From contig NZ_CADIJV010000022.1 in NCBI RefSeq assembly GCF_902859765.1, positions 1 through 64,000 of the forward strand: DNA of 64,000 nucleotides, in the 5' to 3' direction. The notes below the pieces were generated by a model. That model was not told where the DNA came from and did not search any database. It was given only the letters and a program-made list of their open reading frames with translations. Source of the DNA: Achromobacter pulmonis. GTDB taxonomy: Bacteria; Pseudomonadota; Gammaproteobacteria; Burkholderiales; Burkholderiaceae_B. This document shows, in pieces, positions 35,343 through 44,326 of the stretch (position 1 is its first letter; each line of letters opens with the position of its first letter). A program made the position numbers and the translations under genes.

Positions 35343-35638
35343 AGGTCTGTGCTTTCTCGGTACATCAACTGGAAGCGGCCACCGAAGCCGGTATAGACGG
35401 GGTCATCGCGACCTTGGGTGTCGACGAAGCTCAGGTCTCCCGCAAAGCCGCTGTAGGTCTCGCGGATCAGCCAGACGCGGTCATGGCAAAGCACCGCCAT
35501 GGCAACCGGCTCATGGTTCACCTGCAGGTCGAGATATACCCCCGTGGACTTTTGATAGACGCTGACCTGGCAGTTCTGGCCACCCAGTACGACGCTGCAG
35601 GCCTGCGCCGCCACGGCGCGCAGTGGGATCTTCCTCAT
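35339..35638 (-). CDS. Baseplate plug-like small protein (DUF6983-like)
   Basis: 99 residues: LGGQNCQVSVYQKSTGVYLDL, VLCHDRVWLIRE, DDPVYTGFGGRFQLMY. This pattern occurs in small proteins next to hub genes of contractile phages. Overlaps both neighbours by ATGA-type junctions. Confidence 0.7.
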   Translation of the reverse strand: MRKIPLRAVAAQACSVVLGGQNCQVSVYQKSTGVYLDLQVNHEPVAMAVLCHDRVWLIRETYSGFAGDLSFVDTQGRDDPVYTGFGGRFQLMYRESTDL

Positions 35639-36270
35639 TGAAACTCCGTCGTCAGTATCAACGGCTCGCCGGGCTCAGTGCCAAGCGGAAAGCTCTGCAC
35701 TTGCCCGTTGTTCTGCTCGCCGGCGCCGTCTGGCTCGGCTGTGTTTTCAAATTCCGCCTGTGCGGTCTGCCGCACTTCTTCGACATACAGGTCCACGATC
35801 AACTGGCTGGGCCCGGAGCGCGTATTTCGCTCGTAGGAATACGCCACCACGTTGGCCGACGGGTAGACGATTTCCGGCGTCACCACCGAGAACAGGTCGA
35901 CGCTCCCCTTCAGGGCTTCCAGGGTGTTCAGCAGCGCGCCGCGCGATGCCATATCGCCGCTGAGGGCAAACCTCAGCATGGCGTCGAACGGTGTGTCCAC
36001 CTTGTTGAACGACGAGAATGTGCCCTGCTCCACAGGGAAACTCGATATCCGCGATCCGTTGCGAAAGCGGATGCCTAGGAAGGTATCGAACAGAAGAACC
36101 TGCTGGCCATTCTGGTCATAAAGCCCCCAGCGCGGAATGCCGAAGATCAGCGCAGCGATGGCGCCCAGGCCAAGGTTGGCCAGCTCATCCAGCGACGGAA
36201 TCGTCAGCCCGCGCAGCACCGCCGGCACCCCCGGCACCTGCGGCACGTTCGGAAATTCGATCAGCGGCAT
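35635..36270 (-). CDS. Baseplate/tail protein upstream of hub
   Basis: 211 residues starting MPLIEFPNVPQVPGVPA. Contains FGIPRWGLYDQNGQQVLLF and a strand-rich second half with VVAYSYERNTRSGPSQLIVD, like the Dit/N-type tail proteins after tape measure genes. Exact family not recognised. Confidence 0.7.
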   Translation of the reverse strand: MPLIEFPNVPQVPGVPAVLRGLTIPSLDELANLGLGAIAALIFGIPRWGLYDQNGQQVLLFDTFLGIRFRNGSRISSFPVEQGTFSSFNKVDTPFDAMLRFALSGDMASRGALLNTLEALKGSVDLFSVVTPEIVYPSANVVAYSYERNTRSGPSQLIVDLYVEEVRQTAQAEFENTAEPDGAGEQNNGQVQSFPLGTEPGEPLILTTEFQ

Positions 36271-38090
36271 CAGAAAGTCCCTGTATTCGCCTGATTGACC
36301 AAGCTCTGGCTACCACCCAGCGCGCCCAGGTCGCGGGCAATGCCCTGACCGTCGGTCGCCTGCGTGTGAATCGTCACCGGCCCGTTGATGTTGACCTCGT
36401 GATTGTTCTCGGTGTTCAGCGGCAACGGCTTCGCGCCGGCCTGTGCAAGTACCGGAGCAGCCTGGGCCGCCGCAGCGGTCGAAGCACCAGCAGAGGCTTC
36501 CATGCTGGAGATGTGCGCGGCGCCATACAACGCACCGGCCGCAGCCGCCCGCTTCTCAGCCTCGCCGTCCTTGTCCTTCGGGCGCTCGTAATAGCGCGAC
36601 ACTGCATCGCCGGCCTGCTGCGGTGTCTTGGCCGCCTGCAGCTTCTCCATGGCCGTGCGCTCGGTGTTGCGCAACTCCCAATCCACGAATGCCAACTGCT
36701 GCGCCAACGTCGCATCCTTCAGGTCAATGCCGAACGCTTTCTTGAAGTCAGCCTGGCGCACCGGATGCCACTGCCCGATACCAACCGCCTGCCCGTTGTC
36801 GCCAATGGCCTTCGGGTTCAGGTTACTTTCGGCCATCAGGTTTGCCACGATGCCGGCCGCCTGCTCGCGCGAGTAACCCTTCCCCTCGAAGAACTTGATG
36901 GCGTCCATCGCGGCCTTGTTGCCGCTCTGGTACGCCGGGTTGTTCAGTGCATCCTGTTGCGTGCCCTCGCCTTGGTTGAGCGATTTGCTGTAGGTGGCCA
37001 AGGCCACGCCACCCGCGACCGTCGCAATGGTACCTAGGGCGGCGACACCAGCCGCGCCCGAGGCGCCACCGATCAAGCCTAGCGAAGCGCCGATGGACGC
37101 CAGGGCAGTAGCCAGCGATGCCATGGGCGCGACGATCGACAGGATTTTCAGCGCGGCTAGGCCAATCAGGACGTTCTTCCAGCCGCCAACGGACTGGGCA
37201 GCCTCATCCGCCTTCTTCAGCAAGTTACCCAGACCATCCACGGCGCCGTCAATCCACTTCACGATCTGGTCGCGGTTCTCCAGAAAGTAATCGCCGACCT
37301 TCTGCGCGATTTTCAACAGCTTTTCGAAAGTTGGAATCAGCGCGATCAGAACTTTCGTGCCCACCGACTCGAATGTGTCCCGAAGATCCAGGTAGATGTT
37401 GCGCAGCCGCTTGGCATCCTGAGAATCCTTTTCCGAGATGGCCGAGCGCTTCTCCTGGGCCAGCACCAATTGCTGAATGGCAGCTGGTCCCTGCTTGATG
37501 AGGTCGAACTGGTCGTCCGAGATGCCCATCATCTGGGCAGCCAGAGCGGCGCGGGCCCGATCAGTCTTGTAGATCTCCGAAACGATGCGCGAGCGCGCCA
37601 GCAGGTAGCTGTTACCGTCCTTCAGATCCTCGACCTTGCCGCCGAACTGGAAGAACGCCGGTAGCGTCTCAGCGGACATGCCGCGTCGGAACTTCGCCAC
37701 CTCGCTGGTCGATTGGCGCAGTTGAGCCGTGATGCCGTCAGCCGACCCGCCGGCACGCTCTGCGGCTCGCTGCCAGGCCTGCAGGCGCTCCGTGCTCATG
37801 TCCAAGTTCTTGGACATCTGCCCCAGGCCGGCCGCCCCGCTGATGGTGTTCGCGGTGAAATTCTTCAGGCCCATCCCGGCCGTGAACACCGCCAGCAGCG
37901 CCAGCGCCTCGTTGCGCATGCGGCTGAAGAACATGGCCGCCTGCTTACCATTGGCTTCCATTGTCCGCGCGGCGCGGCCGGATTCCTCCGTCGTGTGCTT
38001 CAGCGAACGGTCGACCTCCGCAACGCCTTGCTTGAACCCCTTGGCGTTCAGCTTCAGCTCGACGAACAGGGCATCCAGAATGGTGGCCAT
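36270..38090 (-). CDS. Tape measure protein with C-terminal tail lysozyme domain
   Basis: 606 residues. N-terminal helical coil and a central membrane-like segment (AALKILSIVAPMASLATALA). Residues about 400-530 (FFEGKGYSREQAAGIVANLM, AVGIGQWHPVRQADF) match the phage tail lysozyme fold, for local peptidoglycan digestion during DNA entry. It sets tail length. It shares one base with the next gene. Confidence 0.88.
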   Translation of the reverse strand: MATILDALFVELKLNAKGFKQGVAEVDRSLKHTTEESGRAARTMEANGKQAAMFFSRMRNEALALLAVFTAGMGLKNFTANTISGAAGLGQMSKNLDMSTERLQAWQRAAERAGGSADGITAQLRQSTSEVAKFRRGMSAETLPAFFQFGGKVEDLKDGNSYLLARSRIVSEIYKTDRARAALAAQMMGISDDQFDLIKQGPAAIQQLVLAQEKRSAISEKDSQDAKRLRNIYLDLRDTFESVGTKVLIALIPTFEKLLKIAQKVGDYFLENRDQIVKWIDGAVDGLGNLLKKADEAAQSVGGWKNVLIGLAALKILSIVAPMASLATALASIGASLGLIGGASGAAGVAALGTIATVAGGVALATYSKSLNQGEGTQQDALNNPAYQSGNKAAMDAIKFFEGKGYSREQAAGIVANLMAESNLNPKAIGDNGQAVGIGQWHPVRQADFKKAFGIDLKDATLAQQLAFVDWELRNTERTAMEKLQAAKTPQQAGDAVSRYYERPKDKDGEAEKRAAAAGALYGAAHISSMEASAGASTAAAAQAAPVLAQAGAKPLPLNTENNHEVNINGPVTIHTQATDGQGIARDLGALGGSQSLVNQANTGTF

Positions 38091-38092
38091 AT

Positions 38093-38697
38093 CTACTTTC
38101 TCACTTCGGACAGAACACGCCTGTTGTGCGCGTCCACCGCGATCACCTCAAGCAGGTTGTAGAGATCCTCGGCGCCGTACACCGTCTGCAAGTCGTGCAG
38201 CATGTGCGGGTGCCGAGAGATGACCGCGGCGATGTTGGGGGGCACATTGGCGTAGCTGATCAGCCTGTGGTTGCCGCCGTGCCATGGCTGGACGCCGAAG
38301 TCGATTGGCCGGCGGCTTGCGAAAAATCCAGGTGCAGCGCCACGATCTCGCGCCGCAACAGCAGCCGCGTGGCCACTTCCTCGATGTCGTCGTCGGTCAG
38401 CCGCCGTGTGCCAGCACGGCCCATATCCATCTGGACGCACTCCATCATCTTGTCGAAAAGCGGCTTCGCCTGTTCGAACTTCAGAGTTTGGAGCGCCTTC
38501 AGACCGATCGAGGCCAGCCCGGCCAGACCGGCCTGCGCGATGTTATCGGGGATCTCGACCCCCGCATTCATCAGCGCGAACATGGCCCGACCGGCCCACT
38601 CCTCGGCGTCGGCCGCTGGCAGCTCGGTGATCAAGAACGCCTTGCCCTTGTCGCGTCCCGGCGCGCTGATGGTGATGGTCTTTTGTTTTCGAGCCAT
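38093..38697 (-). CDS. Tail assembly chaperone fusion (G-T type) made by -1 frameshift
   Basis: Predicted product: zero-frame residues 1-125 (through LHLDF) joined in the -1 frame to FASRRPIDFGVQPWHGGNHR and ending AHNRRVLSEVRK. The -1 frame is open from above the overlap to 38093. The tape measure gene follows, exactly where lambda-like G/GT frameshift genes lie. The slip site proposed is TTTTTC at 38321-38326. Confidence 0.7.
38260..38697 (-). CDS. Tail assembly chaperone, short (G-type) form
   Basis: 145 residues beginning MARKQKTITISAPGRDKGKA. Mostly helical; DDDIEEVATRLLLRREIVAL. The zero frame ends in low-complexity STSASSHGTAATTG, as expected past a frameshift site. It binds the tape measure protein during tail assembly and is not part of the virion. 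Confidence 0.8.
   Translation of the reverse strand: MARKQKTITISAPGRDKGKAFLITELPAADAEEWAGRAMFALMNAGVEIPDNIAQAGLAGLASIGLKALQTLKFEQAKPLFDKMMECVQMDMGRAGTRRLTDDDIEEVATRLLLRREIVALHLDFSQAAGQSTSASSHGTAATTG
38321..38328 (-). promoter_or_regulatory. Candidate -1 frameshift site
   Basis: Minus strand GATTTTTC: codon TTT can re-pair one base back on TTT, bringing TTC into the A site. It is the only homopolymer run in the 180-bp overlap of the two frames. Confidence 0.55.
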
Positions 38698-38698
38698 A

Positions 38699-39130
38699 TC
38701 ACACCAGGGACGGAGAGACGTTTTGCCAGGTGATCTGGAACGTCATGGGCTGCAGGAGGGCGCGGGCCGTGGGAACGGGTGGTGCCTGCGTCAGAACGCC
38801 TCGCTGCAGCGTGTACTTGCGTTCGATGGACGGGATAGCCAAGGAGCCATTGGCATAGAACACTTCCCGCGCCGTTTTCATCGCGGCGAGCCATGCCTCG
38901 AAGAGGAACTTCGAAGGCGAGTCTGCCATGATGGTGATGTTCTGGACAACGGGCTGCGGCGTGAAGCCGGCGGACATATAACCGTCGACCCCCATCACCG
39001 CCTGCGCAGTCTGCACCGCATCGAACGCGAAAGCGTCATCCGTGGCATAGCCCTCGATCTTCTGCGGAATCGGGAATACAAGCCCGATGCCCAGCATCAA
39101 GGAGGAATTGGCACTGGTCAAAGTCGTCAT
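38699..39130 (-). CDS. Tail tube protein
   Basis: 143 residues, MTTLTSANSSLMLGIGLVFP; strand-rich with FEAWLAAMKTAREVFYANG. Size, composition and place between the sheath and chaperone genes fit the tube of a contractile tail. Confidence 0.8.
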   Translation of the reverse strand: MTTLTSANSSLMLGIGLVFPIPQKIEGYATDDAFAFDAVQTAQAVMGVDGYMSAGFTPQPVVQNITIMADSPSKFLFEAWLAAMKTAREVFYANGSLAIPSIERKYTLQRGVLTQAPPVPTARALLQPMTFQITWQNVSPSLV

Positions 39131-39142
39131 GATGTGTAGCCC

Positions 39143-40621
39143 TTACAGGACGGCCAACGAGGCCAGGGTGATCTGCTGGACGGAACCGCCATCCATGTAC
39201 CAGAACGTCATGGGCGGCGTCTCGCGCGCCTCGCGAACCTGCGGCGTGGCGTCCTTGATCTGCAAGTACCAGCCGCGGGTCTGGAGCGTATCGGAGATGT
39301 CAACGCCGGCCTGGTTGTTCACCTGGGCCTTCTGCTGCGCGGACAGCGTCACGCCGGCGCGGATGGCGCCAAAGTTGTCCGCATTGTTGATCGGGTCCAG
39401 GCAGGCAGCATCGATCAGCGTGTAGCCGTCCAGGTTGTAGGGGATGGAGTTCACCTGCGTGAGCAGCGTCATCAGCGCTTGCTGGAAGGCAGCGTTGAGC
39501 CAGATCTGGTTCACATAGGTGTCGATCCACTTCCAGTTGCCGCTGATCTGCCCGGGGTAGAAGAAGCGGAATTGGTCGTTGCTGGTGGCGTAGTCGCCGT
39601 AGAAGTTGTAGCCGTTGTCGATCAGCGTCTGCGCGGTCGTGGCGTCCGTCACCGAGAACGTCAGCCCGGACTGGCCCTTGAACGCCAGTGTGATCCGGCC
39701 GTTCGTGCGCGCGAAGTCGATCGACGCCACCGTGCCAAGCACAAAGGCCGCATGCTGGATGTCCTGGTAGATGGGCACCGACCCCGAATATTCGTTCGCC
39801 GCGATGCGAGCAGCCCAGCTCGTGGTGCTGCCCTGCGTGGTGGCCTGCACATCGGTGTCCCAGCCGACGTAGACGTAGCGGTTGCCCTGGCTGTTCGTCC
39901 AGTCCGAAAACGCCACCTTGCCGTCCGTGTCGGGTTCGAACGTGGTCATGAACGACGCCCAGTTCTGGGTGATGTCGGTGATAGCGCTCATGTTCGTGGC
40001 CGGCACGCCGGCGACCGCGCCCTGAGACAACACCGCGCCCGTGGCCTGCGTCAGCTTCAGGCCCGCGGCAATCGTGCCGCTGCCGTAGGTGATGGTGCTG
40101 GCGGCGCCGTCGGTGCCCGAGGTGATCATGAAAGCCGCGCGCTGGGCGTCATAGGTGCACGAGGCACCGAAGGTCGTGAAGGCGGCCTGGATGATCGACG
40201 CGGCATTCGAGAAGCTGGTGGCGCCAGACAGGTCGATGGCGCTGGAAGTCTTCGGCGTGCCATCGACGGAGACGGTCAATACGCCGCTCAGCGCTTGCAG
40301 CTGCTCCAGCGTCATCGAAGCCATCGAGCCGCCGCGCACGTACGCCGCCACCGCAGCGGTGGGGTATTGCGAGAACAGCAGATTCCCGGGCTTGCGCGTC
40401 GAGTTGTCGAAGCCGTTGAAGTAGATGCCGGCCAACGTCGCTTCAGTGGACGTGGGGCCGAAAAAGCGCTGCACGTCGCGCGCGGTGGCGAAGCTTTGGA
40501 CGGTGCCGACCGGCACGGCAGTATCGGAGGTCAGGATCAGGCCGTTCAGGTCGAGCGCCGATCCGCCGGCGCCGATCACGCCAGGGACCACCTGGACGAT
40601 TTCACTGGCGGGAATGGACAT
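39143..40621 (-). CDS. Contractile tail sheath protein (DUF3383)
   Basis: 492 residues. DUF3383-like features: [38 protein letters not shown], and near the end [20 protein letters not shown] with [16 protein letters not shown]. The presence of a sheath shows a myovirus-type tail. Confidence 0.88.
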   Translation of the reverse strand: MSIPASEIVQVVPGVIGAGGSALDLNGLILTSDTAVPVGTVQSFATARDVQRFFGPTSTEATLAGIYFNGFDNSTRKPGNLLFSQYPTAAVAAYVRGGSMASMTLEQLQALSGVLTVSVDGTPKTSSAIDLSGATSFSNAASIIQAAFTTFGASCTYDAQRAAFMITSGTDGAASTITYGSGTIAAGLKLTQATGAVLSQGAVAGVPATNMSAITDITQNWASFMTTFEPDTDGKVAFSDWTNSQGNRYVYVGWDTDVQATTQGSTTSWAARIAANEYSGSVPIYQDIQHAAFVLGTVASIDFARTNGRITLAFKGQSGLTFSVTDATTAQTLIDNGYNFYGDYATSNDQFRFFYPGQISGNWKWIDTYVNQIWLNAAFQQALMTLLTQVNSIPYNLDGYTLIDAACLDPINNADNFGAIRAGVTLSAQQKAQVNNQAGVDISDTLQTRGWYLQIKDATPQVREARETPPMTFWYMDGGSVQQITLASLAVL

Positions 40622-40625
40622 AGCT

Positions 40626-41159
40626 TTAAGCTCCCGGAGGGTAGGTAGTGTCGACCTCGGTGAGGTCTACGTGGAGTTGGTCCGCAAACTGCTGCGGCAC
40701 GGTGATGGATGGGTTGAACTGCAGGACCGCGTCGACTGACCAGCGTTCCAGGTATTGATCCTCGCCGGTGATGAACGGCAGTTGCCGCGGATCACCGGTA
40801 TAGAGCGGCTGGGCGCCGCTCGACTTCAATGCATCGCAGCCGTAGGAGCTGCGCAGCGCGATGCAGATGGCCAGGGCCATGTCTTGCGCACTGTCGCCGT
40901 AGCAGTCGACCTGCGCAGTCCACTGGGTCGGCCGCGTCAGGGTCATGGTGCCGGCGTTCGTCACGTCGGCGTAGGTTGTGTGCGGCAGCGAAAGCGCGGG
41001 CGCCAGAATAGGCGTGATGTACACGTAGCGGCCGGCGGGCGGCGGCACGCGGTTCTGCTGCCCGCGCACCACCGTGACCTGGTCGCCGACGATTACCTGG
41101 ACGAACGCACCCAGCGCATCGACCAGCGCGTCCTCGGTGAGGGAAACAGGAATGCTCAT
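40626..41159 (-). CDS. Neck/tail terminator-like protein
   Basis: 177 residues from ATG 41159 (ATGA overlap with the gene before). [20 protein letters not shown] and [17 protein letters not shown] resemble the LIC_12616-type neck proteins found just before DUF3383 sheath genes. It closes the tail and joins it to the head. Confidence 0.72.
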   Translation of the reverse strand: MSIPVSLTEDALVDALGAFVQVIVGDQVTVVRGQQNRVPPPAGRYVYITPILAPALSLPHTTYADVTNAGTMTLTRPTQWTAQVDCYGDSAQDMALAICIALRSSYGCDALKSSGAQPLYTGDPRQLPFITGEDQYLERWSVDAVLQFNPSITVPQQFADQLHVDLTEVDTTYPPGA

Positions 41160-41533
41160 GGCGACGCGTCCATCTGAAGGGTCACACCGACCTTGCACCA
41201 GTCGGGCCAGGTCTCGAAGACCACCTCCACGAGCCACACCTGGCCGCCGAAAACCAGCAGATCGCCACCCTTGGCCAGTGGACGGACGACACCCTGGGTG
41301 TCGCCGTACATATACACGCTGCGCTGCACGCCCTGGATGTTCTGCGCCTCCAGGTGAGCCACGTCCTTGCCACTCAGCGGCTGCACCTGGAGCCGCGCGG
41401 CGGCATCCGGCTTGTACTTCGGCACCTGCTTGCGGCCGGCGCCGATCTCATAGCCGTCGCTGGCGCGCAGCGTGCCGTCGATCATCGGGTTCACCGCGGC
41501 GATGATCGGGCCGGCGATTCCGTGCAGGTTCAT
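41156..41533 (-). CDS. Head-tail connector-region protein
   Basis: 125 residues, MNLHGIAGPIIAAVNPMIDG; second half LAKGGDLLVFGGQVWLVEVV is strand-rich. Small structural protein by location; no family recognised with certainty. Confidence 0.7.
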   Translation of the reverse strand: MNLHGIAGPIIAAVNPMIDGTLRASDGYEIGAGRKQVPKYKPDAAARLQVQPLSGKDVAHLEAQNIQGVQRSVYMYGDTQGVVRPLAKGGDLLVFGGQVWLVEVVFETWPDWCKVGVTLQMDASP

Positions 41534-41982
41534 GTGTCGACCTCGTAATCCACACTGTTCATCATGTGGCCGGTGTCCACCAACGGCTTGGCGAAACCTT
41601 TCCGCGCCACCGTCACCGGAGCAAGCGGCGGGCTATCCAGGCTCCGGATAGATTCCTGCAGCTGCCCCTTGATGCCTTCGCCCATCTGGCCCAGCGTCTT
41701 GTCGATGTCGTAGTCGTTGTTCTTGGCCACAGCGCCCAGCGCGCGCGGCCAGTCCTTTTGCTTTTCGGCGATCATCGATCGGAAAAACGGCCGCGGCGGC
41801 TGGTTGCGTTCCGGCCGGCCAAACTCATTGACGGCGGCCACCAGCGCGACCGGAGTGCCGTCCGGATAGGTGGCGCCTTCCAGGAACCCCACACGCAGGG
41901 ATCCTCCGTCGCCCAGCTTCTTGGCCATTTCCTCCAGCCGCCGCACCAGGGCCTGGCCACCCTTCAGGCCTACGGACGCCAT
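41530..41982 (-). CDS. Tail completion protein, HK97 gp10-like
   Basis: 150 residues from ATG 41982. RRLEEMAKKLGDGGSLRVGF, NEFGRPERNQPPRPFFRSMI and a final KPLVDTGHMMNSVDYEV are the marks of gp10-like/virion morphogenesis proteins. Confidence 0.82.
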   Translation of the reverse strand: MASVGLKGGQALVRRLEEMAKKLGDGGSLRVGFLEGATYPDGTPVALVAAVNEFGRPERNQPPRPFFRSMIAEKQKDWPRALGAVAKNNDYDIDKTLGQMGEGIKGQLQESIRSLDSPPLAPVTVARKGFAKPLVDTGHMMNSVDYEVDT

Positions 41983-42401
41983 GGGCCCCCCACGGGGGCC
42001 GCGTAGCCCGTCGGAGCGGGCCGATAGCGCCCCACCCGGTACTTGGCGGTGGCCTCCCAATACTGGGCGCCGTAGCCGGTCTGCGCGTACCACTGCGCCG
42101 ATCCTGGCGCCACGTTGTACTCGGCCGACACGGACACGGAACCCTCGGTCGCGCTGCTGATGCGCCCCACCAGCGGGCGCGGACCCTGGCCGTTCTCGCC
42201 ATAGGTCAGCGCCGCCACGTGGGCCGTCAGCAGATACAGGAGAACCTTGCGCTCATCGACGTCACAGACCGCGCTGGTGTCCTTGTTGCTCAGGTACAGC
42301 GTGGCCATGCTGAAGGCATGATTCAACTGCGCGTCCGAGAGCGTGGCGAAGGACGGGTAGATCAGCCGGAACTCGGCGGGGTCAAAGACGACGACAGCCA
42401 T
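41970..42401 (-). CDS. DUF4054 head-tail adaptor
   Basis: 143 residues: FRLIYPSFATLSDAQLNHAF and LLYLLTAHVAALTYGENGQG. DUF4054 proteins fill the gp6-like adaptor position between capsid and tail genes. Overlaps the gp10-like gene by 13 bp. Confidence 0.82.
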   Translation of the reverse strand: MAVVVFDPAEFRLIYPSFATLSDAQLNHAFSMATLYLSNKDTSAVCDVDERKVLLYLLTAHVAALTYGENGQGPRPLVGRISSATEGSVSVSAEYNVAPGSAQWYAQTGYGAQYWEATAKYRVGRYRPAPTGYAAPVGGPWRP

Positions 42402-42410
42402 GGGCCGCTC

Positions 42411-42749
42411 CTATTTCTTCTTGCCTTCGTAGTTCTCCGGCTCGACGCCGGGCGCGGGCTTGTCGGGGTCCAGGCCTTCCAAGCCGCTCTTTTCGTCCTT
42501 GCGCTCCTTGGCCTTGGCGGTGGCGCTTCGCTCGCTGCCCTGGGCGAAGATCATTTCCTTCTTGAGCGGCTGGAAATCCGCATACAGCTTTTTCCAGGCT
42601 TCCCAGAAGTCGGCGTCCACTTCGGTGAGGCCATGGCCTGCGACGGCATCCGGGTGATTGGCGCCGTTCAGCACTACCGGCTCCTTGGCACCCGGGATGT
42701 CCATGATCACCCCGTTGGGCAACTTGCACGCGACTGTAACTTTCGGCAT
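42411..42749 (-). CDS. Small head-region protein
   Basis: 112 residues, MPKVTVACKLPNGVIMDIPG, a charged Lys/Glu-rich tail ending EGKKK. Resembles small proteins next to DUF2184 capsid genes; function unknown. Confidence 0.68.
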   Translation of the reverse strand: MPKVTVACKLPNGVIMDIPGAKEPVVLNGANHPDAVAGHGLTEVDADFWEAWKKLYADFQPLKKEMIFAQGSERSATAKAKERKDEKSGLEGLDPDKPAPGVEPENYEGKKK

Positions 42750-42763
42750 TTTTCTTCCCTCAG

Positions 42764-42793
42764 AAAAAGAAGAAGGGCGCCACCTGGGCGCCC
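42764..42793 (-). terminator. Attenuator-like hairpin after capsid gene
   Basis: Minus strand GGGCGCCCAGGTGGCGCCC followed by TTCTTCTTTTTC. It may reduce transcription of tail genes relative to the capsid gene. Confidence 0.5.
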
Positions 42794-42816
42794 CTCATTT
42801 CGGTTGGTGATAGACG

Positions 42817-43836
42817 TTACACGCCGATCATGCTGGCGATGCCCGCAGGCACCCGGATGACCGTACCCCAGGTGCCCTGAGACTTCTTCTGCTTGAAGCT
42901 GGAGGTCTCGCGGACAATCGCGTGGGCGCGCATCTTCTCGGTGAAGGCCGCCGTGGCTACGCGCTGGCCCTGGACCGAGTCGGCGATGAGCTGCACCAAC
43001 TGGCCCGAGGACGTGTCGTACTGGACGGCGGTCTCGACGGTCATGTTGGGGAAGTTCTTCGCCAGCAGGTCCATGACGTTGACGTTGTACTGGTTCGTCT
43101 TGGTCAGGTTGTCAGCGTCGATCTCCGGCGACAGGCAGAGCGTCATCTTGTCCTTTCGCGTGACCAAGCCGCGCGTCTGACGCACGAGCTGTGCGAACAG
43201 GCTCTTGATGTCGTCATAGACGCCTTGGCCGTCCTTGGTCGACCAGGCAGCGCCGCCGCTCGGAGCGATAGAGGCCGGCAGGTTCGGATCGTTCAACAGA
43301 CCGTAGTTTTGCAGGCCGGCAATGCCGAAAAAGTAGCTGTTGTCCTGGAACTTGTTCAGCACCAGGGCCGACGCGATGTTCAGCTCGGACGCCCAGTTGA
43401 TCTTCGCCTGACCGGCCATGTCCAGCTCGCGCTCACCCCATTCCGTCATGGTCTGGTAGTGGTACGACTGGCGCTGCGGGAAGTTGGCGTTGGCGTTGGC
43501 GCGGCCGTTGTTGTTGTAGTCGCCGTAGGACGACACTTCACCCGTGGATTCAACCACCGGGAAGGTGGTGGTCAGGGTGGTCCAGTCGCCCTTCTTCGAC
43601 TCGCCCAGGATCACCGCGCCCTGCATCGGCGTCGTGAGCACGCGGGTCAGCTCGGGGTCGATGTAGTTCAGCAGGTAGCCCGGGATGCCCGAGTTGCTGA
43701 CCGTCACCAGCGGGCCGGCCGCGTCCATGGCGAAGCCATAGTCGCTGCGGAAGCCGTCGGGCAGGTAGTCCTGAGCGCCCGGGAACACGATGCCGAAGCG
43801 CTTCTCCAGCATCGCGAGGTCTTGATGTCGTTTCAT
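42817..43836 (-). CDS. Major capsid protein (DUF2184)
   Basis: 339 residues. [40 protein letters not shown] and [18 protein letters not shown] are DUF2184 signatures; these are HK97-fold capsid subunits. No N-terminal scaffold is fused; the protease gene upstream probably carries the scaffold role. Confidence 0.88.
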   Translation of the reverse strand: MKRHQDLAMLEKRFGIVFPGAQDYLPDGFRSDYGFAMDAAGPLVTVSNSGIPGYLLNYIDPELTRVLTTPMQGAVILGESKKGDWTTLTTTFPVVESTGEVSSYGDYNNNGRANANANFPQRQSYHYQTMTEWGERELDMAGQAKINWASELNIASALVLNKFQDNSYFFGIAGLQNYGLLNDPNLPASIAPSGGAAWSTKDGQGVYDDIKSLFAQLVRQTRGLVTRKDKMTLCLSPEIDADNLTKTNQYNVNVMDLLAKNFPNMTVETAVQYDTSSGQLVQLIADSVQGQRVATAAFTEKMRAHAIVRETSSFKQKKSQGTWGTVIRVPAGIASMIGV

Positions 43837-43840
43837 GTCA

Positions 43841-44326
43841 TTACCCCAGGTTGGTGGAGGTGATCTTGATCAGCGCGCCGACGGCCCCCGCGCTGGCGAC
43901 GAACCAGTCGGTTTCGGTGCTGCCGGCGATGGTGGCGCCAGCGGCGCCGGTGGAGATGGTGCCGTCCGTGTTGGAGGCGAACACCTTCTGGCCGATCGTC
44001 GCCACGGTATTGGTGGCGGCCCAGAAATCGCCCAGGTTGTGCAGAGTGACGCCCAGACCGGCCGGGATGACCATGGTGGCCTCGGCCAGCCAGATGGTGA
44101 TGACGCCCTGCTGCTCACGGTGCACGAAGCCCGTGGGCACGCCGGTGCCGGCATTGGTGACCTTGCCGTTGGCGTCGGCCCAGGCAAAGCGCCCGACCGT
44201 CACGCCGGCGGTATCGGCTACGAGCGCGCCGGGCCCGGCCAGAACGGTGGACCGCGGGTTCGAGCTGGCAAAGTCGCCCGCCACCGCGGCGGCGGGTTCG
44301 ATGTAGACCTGTTTCTGGAAGCCCAT
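43841..44326 (-). CDS. Capsid decoration-type protein
   Basis: 161 residues, Gly/Ala/Thr-rich, [20 protein letters not shown], with [20 protein letters not shown]. It resembles DUF2190-like head decoration proteins placed between protease and capsid genes. Confidence 0.75.
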   Translation of the reverse strand: MGFQKQVYIEPAAAVAGDFASSNPRSTVLAGPGALVADTAGVTVGRFAWADANGKVTNAGTGVPTGFVHREQQGVITIWLAEATMVIPAGLGVTLHNLGDFWAATNTVATIGQKVFASNTDGTISTGAAGATIAGSTETDWFVASAGAVGALIKITSTNLG

